A stretch of DNA of 53,361 nt from NCBI GenBank assembly GCA_018609125.1, contig JABAYF010000025.1:61486-114846 (forward strand). Direction: 5' to 3'. The notes under the pieces were generated by a model. It made no database searches. It was not told the DNA's origin and saw nothing but the letters and a program-made list of their open reading frames with translations. The stretch comes from Candidatus Nanopelagicales bacterium. Its GTDB lineage: Bacteria > Actinomycetota > Actinomycetes > S36-B12. Positions 1 to 6,775 of this stretch are shown piece by piece (the stretch's first letter is position 1; every line of letters begins with the position of its first letter). A program made the position numbers and the translations under genes.

Positions 1-75
1 CTTACGTGCCGGTGCCTTCTTGGCAGTCTTCTTGGCGGCTGTCTTACGTGCCGGTGCCTTCTTGGCAGTCTTCTT
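1..75. repeat. 42-nt in-frame tandem repeat in the Lys/Ala-rich gene
   Basis: Bases 1-33 recur exactly at 43-75, giving a 42-nt period or 14 codons. The repeat keeps frame and encodes alternating Lys-Lys and Ala/Pro/Arg units. Exact nucleotide identity, not only amino-acid similarity, suggests recent duplication by slippage or recombination, so tail length may vary among strains. Confidence 0.8.
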
Positions 76-132
76 CGCTGCAGTTTTCTTTGCTGTTGCC
101 TTGCGTGCCGTGGTCTTCTTTGCGACCGCCAC
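1..132 (-). CDS. Lys/Ala-rich basic protein, N-terminal part only
   Basis: Partial gene that runs off the left edge; 44 codons are visible from a GTG start at 132. An AGGAGG Shine-Dalgarno (137-142) sits 4 nt upstream, which decides the start. The visible residues are almost only Lys, Ala, Thr, Arg and Pro in repeated KKTAKKAPARK-type blocks, as in histone H1-like proteins and in basic N-terminal extensions of actinobacterial nucleoid or DksA/TraR-type proteins. Such tails bind nucleic acid by charge. The folded domain lies outside the window, so the family cannot be settled. It is divergent from the F420 oxidoreductase gene across 140 bp. Confidence 0.75.
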   Translation of the reverse strand, partial: MAVAKKTTARKATAKKTAAKKTAKKAPARKTAAKKTAKKAPARK

Positions 133-272
133 GGTGCCTCCTGAATGTCATTTCTCGCCCGTTGACGAGATGGTTAACAACAACTGTGACAGAAAAGCGA
201 CAAAAAACCCATTTATTTGCACTCTGGGGGTTCTGTGTGTCGCATCGTTGCGTCATCTGCAACCATCTAAAC

Positions 273-983
273 ATGTTGAATCAGACTGAAACTTCCGCCA
301 CCCCTACCGCGCAACCGTCAGGTACGCAGGATGTTTCGCATGTGCGCATCGGAATCATCGGTGGCACAGGCGAGCAGGGCAGGGGACTAGCAAAGCGATT
401 TTCCAATGCCGGACTCAAGGTGACAATTGGTTCCCGAGATGCAACGAGAGCCGCGGAAGTTGCAGCTGGACTGCCGGAAGTTTTAGGAGTGAGCAATAAC
501 GAATGTGCGGCAAACTGCGATGTTGCCATTGTCGCTGTGCCGTGGTCTGCGCATGCTGACACACTGCGTCCACTTGCAGATGCGCTAGCAAACAAGATTG
601 TTGTGGACTGCGTAAATCCGCTTGGATTCGACAAGCAGGGTGCGTTCGCGTTGTCCGTCGAAGAGGGTTCTGCTGCTGCTCAAGCAGCAGCGCTGTTGCC
701 CGAAAGTACGGTGGTAGCTGCTTTTCATCACGTGTCAGCGGTTTTGCTACTTGATGATGACGTTGCCACGATTGATATTGACGTTCTGGTTTTAGGCGAT
801 AACAGGGAAGCTACCGACACTGTTCAACGCATCGCAGCCCAGATCCCAGGAGTTCGGGGCATCTATGGCGGCCGACTTCGAAATGCCGGGCAGGTGGAGG
901 CTTTTACGGCGAACTTGATTTCGATGAACCGCCGTTACAAAGCCCACGCGGGAGTGCGGATCACCGACGTGGATTCTGTCTGA
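273..983 (+). CDS. npdG: NADPH:coenzyme F420 oxidoreductase (Fno/NpdG type)
   Basis: Predicted to move hydride between NADP(H) and coenzyme F420 in the cytoplasm. The 236-residue protein has the dinucleotide-binding signature GIIGGTGEQGRG near residue 26, a second Rossmann strand followed by GSRD (NADP phosphate contact), and the family's conserved FHHVSA and GGRLRNAGQVE segments. Length suits the family. The ATG at 273 is the first plausible start; no clear Shine-Dalgarno precedes it, and a GTG at 342 just before the Rossmann fold is an alternative. In-frame codons upstream of 273 are read-through of the divergent leader. It implies F420-dependent metabolism, although no F420 biosynthesis gene is in view. 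Confidence 0.85.
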   Translation: MLNQTETSATPTAQPSGTQDVSHVRIGIIGGTGEQGRGLAKRFSNAGLKVTIGSRDATRAAEVAAGLPEVLGVSNNECAANCDVAIVAVPWSAHADTLRPLADALANKIVVDCVNPLGFDKQGAFALSVEEGSAAAQAAALLPESTVVAAFHHVSAVLLLDDDVATIDIDVLVLGDNREATDTVQRIAAQIPGVRGIYGGRLRNAGQVEAFTANLISMNRRYKAHAGVRITDVDSV

Positions 984-997
984 TCTCCCGTTGGGGG

Positions 998-1028
998 CAC
1001 CGACACGAGGAGTGGCTGGTCGTCGGTG
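998..1028. terminator. weak hairpin between convergent genes
   Basis: CACCGAC at 998-1004 can pair with GTCGGTG at 1022-1028 around a 17-nt loop, just between the convergent npdG and panB ends. There is no T-run on either strand. It may be a factor-assisted or bidirectional terminator, but the stem is short. Confidence 0.25.
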
Positions 1029-1877
1029 TCACTGGTAGGTGTGGCTGGAATCTGGATAGTGGCCCGAGCGTACGTCCTCTGCCCATCTAGCTACAGCATC
1101 GGCAATCACGCCGCGTGTGTCTGCATAGCGCGGCACAAATTTCGGCGCCGGGTCATCGGTGAGACCACAGAGGTCTTGCCACACGAGTACCTGCGCATCG
1201 GTACCACCGCCAGCCCCGATACCGATCGTAGGTATGGGTAGTGCAGCAGTGACGCGCGTTGCTAATTCCGCGGGTACGCATTCCAGGACGATCGCGCTGA
1301 CTCCAACCGCAGCCAATGATTTCGCGTCTTGCAACAGCTTTTCACCAGATTCACCTCTGCCCTGAACGCGGTATCCACCGAGGACGTTGACCGACTGTGG
1401 GGTGAGGCCTAGGTGACCGATGACGGGGATGCCCGCAGCCACAAGCGCTTCTGCCTGGGGAAGAATCCGCTGCCCACCTTCAAGTTTCACCGCGTGCGCA
1501 CCTGCCTCCTTCATGAATCGCGTAGCCGTGTCCACCGCTTGCATCACGCTGGACTGGTAGGACCCAAACGGAAGGTCAGCAATGACGAGGGCGCGTGAGC
1601 TGCCGCGAACCACTGCACGAGTGAGTGGAATCAGTTCATCCACGGTCACCGGAATAGTCGAGTCGTAGCCATAGACCACCATGGCGGCTGAGTCGCCCAC
1701 CAAAATTGCTGGGAATCCGGCCTCGTCGAAAATCTTGGCCGTGAGTGCGTCGTAGGCGGTAATCATGGGCCACCGCTCACCGCGAGTCTTGGCGTGAATG
1801 AGATCGGTGATGCTGATGCGGCCGCGACGCACTCCGCCGTAGAGGGTGGGGCCGGGCTGATTTTCTTGACTTGACAT
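1029..1877 (-). CDS. panB: 3-methyl-2-oxobutanoate hydroxymethyltransferase (ketopantoate hydroxymethyltransferase)
   Basis: First committed step of pantothenate and CoA synthesis: transfers a hydroxymethyl group from methylene-tetrahydrofolate to 2-oxoisovalerate. The 282-residue TIM-barrel protein shows PMITAYDALTAKIFDEAG, the metal-binding VGDSAAMVVYG, GAHAVKLEGG, GIPVIGHLGLTPQ and the active-site VLECVP motif followed by the IGIGAG loop. The ATG at 1877 is chosen because GGAG stands 6 nt upstream and the family motifs begin soon after; longer readings run into the divergent promoter. No panC or panD is next to it. Confidence 0.95.
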   Translation of the reverse strand: MSSQENQPGPTLYGGVRRGRISITDLIHAKTRGERWPMITAYDALTAKIFDEAGFPAILVGDSAAMVVYGYDSTIPVTVDELIPLTRAVVRGSSRALVIADLPFGSYQSSVMQAVDTATRFMKEAGAHAVKLEGGQRILPQAEALVAAGIPVIGHLGLTPQSVNVLGGYRVQGRGESGEKLLQDAKSLAAVGVSAIVLECVPAELATRVTAALPIPTIGIGAGGGTDAQVLVWQDLCGLTDDPAPKFVPRYADTRGVIADAVARWAEDVRSGHYPDSSHTYQ

Positions 1878-2020
1878 CGTGAACTCCAATCTCGAGGCTC
1901 CCGTGCGGAGTCCCCGGACGCCCTCATAGTGCCACATCTGCGCGATATCCGGGCCCGGCTTCGGCCTGATGACGCCCGGAGGAGTTTTGAAAGCGGCGAC
2001 GGGGAGTAGCCTCAGGGGAA

Positions 2021-3736
2021 ATGAAGACCCACGCTGCTCCAGAAGCCGAGTGGATGACCAGTGGCGTCGGCCATCCTCGGCGCTGGCCGATCCTGGCCGT
2101 GTTGGTCGTCTCGCTCCTCGTTGTGGTTCTGGACAACACGGTCCTGAACATTGCATTGCCGACCATTCAGCAGGATTTGAAGGCGACGCCATCAGAGTTG
2201 GTGTGGGCGGTGGACAGTTATATTTTGACCTTCGCTGCGCTGTTGTTTACCTGGGGCGTTTTGGGTGACCGTCTGGGCAGAAAACGTGTGCTCATTTTCG
2301 GTCTTGTTCTGTTCGCCGCGGCTTCTGTGGTGTGTGCGTTTTCAGTGGACCCCGGCATGCTTATCGGCTTCCGAGCACTGATGGGTGTGGGTGGCGCGGC
2401 GGTCTTACCCACGACGCTGGCCATCATTACCGTTGTTTTTCCGCCGCACGAACGCGGGAAAGCCATTGGCCTGTGGGCCGGTGCCGTGGGCGCAGCGGTG
2501 GCGCTCGGTCCCGTTTTGGGTGGCCTACTGCTACAACATCCCGATTGGTTTCGCTGGCTGACCGGCAATGATTGGGGCGCTGTTTTCCTCATCAATGCAC
2601 CCATCGTGGTGGTCGGCCTTATCGCAATCTTGCGGGTTGTGCCCGAAACAAAAAACCCTGCGCCGAAACGACTCGATGTGACTGGTCTGTTGGTCTCCAT
2701 CACCGGCCTCACCCTGCTGATCTACGGCATTATTGACGCGTCCCGCACGCGCGACTGGCTCGCACCAACCGTTATCGGCCCCATCATCGCCGGTATCGCC
2801 ATCATCGGACTCTTCCTGTGGATCGAGGCACGCAGCGATCACGGCTCCTTCGATGTTGGTCTCTTCCGCAACCGTGGCTATGCCGTGAGTTTGGTGGCCG
2901 TCTCTTTCGCCTTTTTCGCCCTGTCGGGGATCACATTCACGCTGCCCTTCTACCTGCAGATTCTGCGAGGGTTTGACCCGCTCATGGCCGGACTCTGTTT
3001 TGTGCCCTTTGCCGCTGGACAGTTGATTGCCGCACCGCAAAGTGCGGCGATGGTGGCGAAGTTGGGTTATCGAGCAGTCATGACCACGGGCCTATTGCTC
3101 GTGGCGTTGTCGTTGATCGGACTGACCCTGATCAGTCGTGACTCACCGATCTGGATGCTCCTGGTGGGCTTTTTTATCTTCGGTCTCGGCATGGGCAGCG
3201 TGATTGCCCCGGCCTCCACGGTGATGCAAAACGTGCTACCTCTCGCCCGGGCCGGAGCCGGATCAGCGGTGCAAAACACGGTTCGACAGGTTGGTGGTGC
3301 TTTGGGAGTGGCAATCATTGGCACGCTATTGGCCACGCAGTACTCAGCCTTAGCAACACCGATTCTGGCCCAACTTGGATTGTCTGATGAGGTGGTGGCA
3401 ACTGCTGCTGAGTCCATTATTGCCACCGATGCTGTGCTCAATAGCTTGCCGGCGGCGATATCAGCCCAAGCCCAAAGTCAGTTGTTCACAGTATTTCTCG
3501 ATGCTTCCCACATGACCTACTTTGTATCACTCGCGATAGTGCTCATCGCTGCGGTCATCGTGGGCTTTGGCCTACCGCACATCACTCCACCCAAGGCACA
3601 CAGGCCAATTCCGGCCGATAGTTCTGTGGATGAACTTATTGCTCATGAAGTTCAGGTGTATCCCACCGAGTTGGCCGAAGAGATGAACGACTCCGATGCT
3701 CAGCCCGAAACGGAACCGCCTGTTTCGCGCCAGTGA
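2021..3736 (+). CDS. MFS transporter, DHA2 (14-TM, EmrB/QacA) drug:H+ antiporter family
   Basis: Integral membrane exporter of 571 residues, the usual size for the 14-helix DHA2 family. Visible signatures are the helix-1 LDNTVLNIALPTIQQDL motif, motif A in the 2-3 loop (GVLGDRLGRKR), and motif C-like glycines in helix 5 (GAVGAAVALGPVLGGLL). Alternating hydrophobic stretches continue to about residue 520, followed by a charged, Pro/Glu-rich cytoplasmic tail. Substrate cannot be read from sequence. The start at 2021 is the first ATG; GGGGA lies too close to be ideal, and an internal ATG at 2054 is possible. Its 3' end overlaps the convergent NAD+ synthetase gene by 37 bp. Confidence 0.9.
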   Translation: MKTHAAPEAEWMTSGVGHPRRWPILAVLVVSLLVVVLDNTVLNIALPTIQQDLKATPSELVWAVDSYILTFAALLFTWGVLGDRLGRKRVLIFGLVLFAAASVVCAFSVDPGMLIGFRALMGVGGAAVLPTTLAIITVVFPPHERGKAIGLWAGAVGAAVALGPVLGGLLLQHPDWFRWLTGNDWGAVFLINAPIVVVGLIAILRVVPETKNPAPKRLDVTGLLVSITGLTLLIYGIIDASRTRDWLAPTVIGPIIAGIAIIGLFLWIEARSDHGSFDVGLFRNRGYAVSLVAVSFAFFALSGITFTLPFYLQILRGFDPLMAGLCFVPFAAGQLIAAPQSAAMVAKLGYRAVMTTGLLLVALSLIGLTLISRDSPIWMLLVGFFIFGLGMGSVIAPASTVMQNVLPLARAGAGSAVQNTVRQVGGALGVAIIGTLLATQYSALATPILAQLGLSDEVVATAAESIIATDAVLNSLPAAISAQAQSQLFTVFLDASHMTYFVSLAIVLIAAVIVGFGLPHITPPKAHRPIPADSSVDELIAHEVQVYPTELAEEMNDSDAQPETEPPVSRQ

Positions 3737-5391
3737 TGCGTGATCGGTAGTCGACGGTCACGGCCGAAAGCTTTCGCCGAAACTTTGGTTCCCGGCGGAT
3801 ACTGGCGTCGTTTGTATTCGGCGCGATCAACAAGGGTCAGCACCTGTTCGACGAGTGCTGAATCAAAGCCCAACCGGGTGAGTTCTTCGACACCTTGATC
3901 GCCTTCGACATAGTGATCGAGGATACGGTCGAGGACTTCATAGTCGGGAAGGGAATCGGAGTCTCTCTGATCCGGGCGAAGTTCAGCGCTGGGCTCCTTG
4001 GTGATGCTGGACTCCGGAATCGGAGGCACCTCACCGCGCTGCACTGCAACTGAGTTTCGCCAGCGCGCCAACTGCCACACCTGAGTTTTGGATACATCCT
4101 TGATCGGTGCGAAGCCACCCACGGCGTCCCCGTAGATCGTGGAATAGCCGACCGCGAGTTCGCTTTTGTTGCCGGTTGCAAGTACCAGCCGTCCATGCGC
4201 GTTGGACATTGCCATGAGGGTGATTCCGCGAAGACGGGCCTGCAGGTTCTCTTCGGCTAGCCCGGATAGTTCCAGGGTCTGGCCGATCAGGTCGACGAAG
4301 GGCGCGATGCTGACCTGTTCAAAATTCAAGCCGGTGCGCTGTGCAAGATCAGCCGCATCATCTCGGGAATGCTGCGAGGAGTACGCGCTGGGCATTCCGA
4401 TTCCGAACACATGATCAGCGCCGAGCGCGTCACAGGCGATCGCGGCAACCAATGCTGAGTCGATCCCGCCAGAAAGCCCGAGCGTGACGTCGGTGAATCG
4501 GTTTTTGTGGACATAGTCACGCAACCCGGTGACGAGCGCCTCGAATAGTTCTTCCTCGTCGCTGAGTGCAACTGCGATTCCCGGGATCAGATGACGGCCC
4601 TGCGCACGACTGACAGGTGAAGTCATGACCGTGGCTAACTGGGAGGTGACCGGCAGATCAAGATCTACCGTCATTGTGCCCTCCACGAACTGGGGTGCAC
4701 GTGCGATGAGTTGACCGTCTCGGTCGACGACGAGCGAGTCTCCATCAAAGACCAGTTCGTCCTGTCCGCCAACGAGGTTGACATAGGCCAGCGCACACCG
4801 GGCCGAACGGGCGCGCCGGACGCAGAGTTGCAGCCGCTGGTCATCCTTATGCTTCTCGTAGGGAGAACCGTTGAGCACTACCAGCAGGTCAATGCCGTCC
4901 TGCCACGGCTGCTCCGTGGTGTCTGACCAAATGTCTTCACAAATCGCCACGCCCACATTGACACCGGACACGTTGATCGTGAGGGGGTGCGTGCCCGGGG
5001 CGAAGTATCGATACTCATCGAATACTCCGTAGTTGGGAAGGTGGTGCTTGTCGTAGGTCGCTACCACCAGCCCGGCGTGGATGACCACGGCAGTGTTCAG
5101 TGGGCGTCCGTCAGCTGTGGTGCACAAAGTGCCCACGACGACCGTGGTGTCACCTAGTCCAACCTCGACGAGGTCATCGGCGAGCATCTGCAGTTGCCCG
5201 GCCGCTGCTCGCTGAAAACTGGGGCGGAGGGCGAGATCTTCGATGGGATACCCGGTGAGGGCCATTTCCGGGAAGACCAGGAGGTCGACATCGATCGCTG
5301 TTTTAGCCCACTGGACAATCAGGCGGCGATTTTCTGCGAGGTCGCCCACGGTGGGGTTGACCTGGCCGAGTCCCACGCGAATTCGGGTCAC
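3700..5391 (-). CDS. nadE: glutamine-dependent NAD+ synthetase
   Basis: Last step of NAD synthesis: amidates nicotinate adenine dinucleotide using ATP and glutamine. The N-terminal nitrilase-type glutaminase domain (about 1-270) has its Glu-Lys-Cys triad at E42, K115 and C151 (FPEMALTGYP, DKHHLP, VAICEDIW). The C-terminal synthetase domain has the PP-loop SGGIDSALV near residue 305 and ATGNKSE. The GTG start at 5391 gives 563 residues, normal for the two-domain form, and begins directly on the nitrilase fold. TACCCT 8 nt upstream suggests a leaderless transcript. An ATG at 5442 is an alternative start, but it would overlap the divergent glnA2 start. Confidence 0.93.
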   Translation of the reverse strand: MTRIRVGLGQVNPTVGDLAENRRLIVQWAKTAIDVDLLVFPEMALTGYPIEDLALRPSFQRAAAGQLQMLADDLVEVGLGDTTVVVGTLCTTADGRPLNTAVVIHAGLVVATYDKHHLPNYGVFDEYRYFAPGTHPLTINVSGVNVGVAICEDIWSDTTEQPWQDGIDLLVVLNGSPYEKHKDDQRLQLCVRRARSARCALAYVNLVGGQDELVFDGDSLVVDRDGQLIARAPQFVEGTMTVDLDLPVTSQLATVMTSPVSRAQGRHLIPGIAVALSDEEELFEALVTGLRDYVHKNRFTDVTLGLSGGIDSALVAAIACDALGADHVFGIGMPSAYSSQHSRDDAADLAQRTGLNFEQVSIAPFVDLIGQTLELSGLAEENLQARLRGITLMAMSNAHGRLVLATGNKSELAVGYSTIYGDAVGGFAPIKDVSKTQVWQLARWRNSVAVQRGEVPPIPESSITKEPSAELRPDQRDSDSLPDYEVLDRILDHYVEGDQGVEELTRLGFDSALVEQVLTLVDRAEYKRRQYPPGTKVSAKAFGRDRRLPITHHWRETGGSVSG

Positions 5392-5399
5392 ACCGTGGG

Positions 5400-5405
5400 A
5401 GGGTA
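5400..5405 (-). promoter_or_regulatory. candidate -10 element for leaderless nadE
   Basis: Read on the minus strand this is TACCCT followed by 8 nt and the nadE GTG. The same hexamer and spacing occur before lipB. Only 49 bp separate the nadE and glnA2 starts, so there is little room for a leader. Confidence 0.4.
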
Positions 5406-5440
5406 ACTCAACGGAAACATTGACCCGGCAGGATGGTCCC

Positions 5441-6775
5441 ATGGACAAGCAAACTGACTTCGTGCTGCGCACCGTTGAAGAGCGCGATATCCGCTTCGTA
5501 CGGCTGTGGTTCACCGATGTCTTGGGCACCTTGAAGTCTGTCGCCGTCGCCCCCGCTGAGTTGGAGGCGGCTTTCGAAGAGGGCTTGGGATTTGATGGTT
5601 CGGCCATCGAAGGGTTCGCGCGCGTGTCGGAGGCGGACATGCTGGCTAAACCGGATCCTGCCACCTTCGCGGTATTGCCATGGCGATCAGACGCTGCCGG
5701 CGTGGCGCGCATGTTTTGCGATATTCATCTGCCTGACGGATCACCGTCCTATGCCGATCCGCGGTGGGTGCTCCGTCGAGCTCTTGGGCGTGCGGCCGAT
5801 ATGGGCTTCACCTTCTACACGCATCCGGAGGTGGAGTTTTACCTCATGAAGGACACACCCGATAAGGGTCCGCCAGAACCAATCGACCACTACGGCTACT
5901 TCGACAATTCACCACAGGCCATCGGCTATGACTTCCGTCGCCAAGCGATCGCAATGCTTGAAGCGATGGGGATCTCGGTGGAGTTCAGCCACCACGAGGG
6001 TGGCCCTGGCCAGCAGGAAATCGATCTGCGTTACGCCGATGCTTTGTCTACAGCGGACAATTTGATGACTTTTCGACTCGTGGTCAAAGAGGTCGCATTG
6101 GAGCAGGGCATCTACGCCACGTTCATGCCCAAGCCGTTCCGTGATGCCCCGGGATCGGGCATGCACACGCACCTGTCCTTGTTCGAGGGAGACCGCAACG
6201 CATTTTTCGAGGCGGGCGCTGCCTACCAACTGTCACAGGTCGCGCGGTCGTTCATGGCTGGCCTTTTGCACCACGCGCCCGAAATTAGCGCGATTACTAA
6301 TCAATGGGTCAATTCCTACAAGCGCCTTGCCGGTGGTGGCGAGGCGCCAGAGTGGATCTGCTGGGGCCATAACAATCGTTCGGCGTTGGTGCGGGTGCCG
6401 ATGTATAAGCCTTCCAAGGGTAATTCGACCAGGCTGGAGTTTCGCTCGGTTGATAGTGCGTGTAACCCCTATCTCACCTTCGCCGTCATCTTGGCGGCTG
6501 GGCTGAAAGGGATCGAGGAGGGCTATGAATTGCCGGCGGGTAGTGATGATGATGTGTGGGGATTGACGAACGCTGAGCGACGCGCGATGGGCATGAAGGC
6601 CCTGCCGAGCAGTTTGAATCAAGCCATTCAGGCGATGGAACGTTCTGAGCTAGTTGCGGAAACCCTCGGGGAACACGTATTTGATTTTTTCCTGCGCAAC
6701 AAGAAAGCCGAGTGGGAAGAGTACCGGCGCCAGGTCAATTCGTGGGAGATCGATCGGTATCTCCCACTGCTGTGA
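5441..6775 (+). CDS. glnA2: glutamine synthetase GlnA2 type (GSI-alpha-like, not adenylylatable)
   Basis: Type I glutamine synthetase family, 444 residues. It has the N-terminal beta-grasp segment (RFVRLWFTDVLGTLKS), FDGSAIEGFARV, metal and ATP ligands in EVEFYL, HHEGGPGQQEIDLRY and GSGMHTHLSL, and the NRSALVRVP and RLEFRS active-site strands. At the position of the adenylylated Tyr of GlnA1 it has Trp373 (DDDVWGLT), so GlnE cannot modify it there. In mycobacteria and streptomycetes the paralogue next to glnE is GlnA2, and this one has the same position. AGGA lies 8-9 nt before the ATG. True glutamine synthesis versus a gamma-glutamylation role is not decided by sequence. Confidence 0.92.
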   Translation: MDKQTDFVLRTVEERDIRFVRLWFTDVLGTLKSVAVAPAELEAAFEEGLGFDGSAIEGFARVSEADMLAKPDPATFAVLPWRSDAAGVARMFCDIHLPDGSPSYADPRWVLRRALGRAADMGFTFYTHPEVEFYLMKDTPDKGPPEPIDHYGYFDNSPQAIGYDFRRQAIAMLEAMGISVEFSHHEGGPGQQEIDLRYADALSTADNLMTFRLVVKEVALEQGIYATFMPKPFRDAPGSGMHTHLSLFEGDRNAFFEAGAAYQLSQVARSFMAGLLHHAPEISAITNQWVNSYKRLAGGGEAPEWICWGHNNRSALVRVPMYKPSKGNSTRLEFRSVDSACNPYLTFAVILAAGLKGIEEGYELPAGSDDDVWGLTNAERRAMGMKALPSSLNQAIQAMERSELVAETLGEHVFDFFLRNKKAEWEEYRRQVNSWEIDRYLPLL

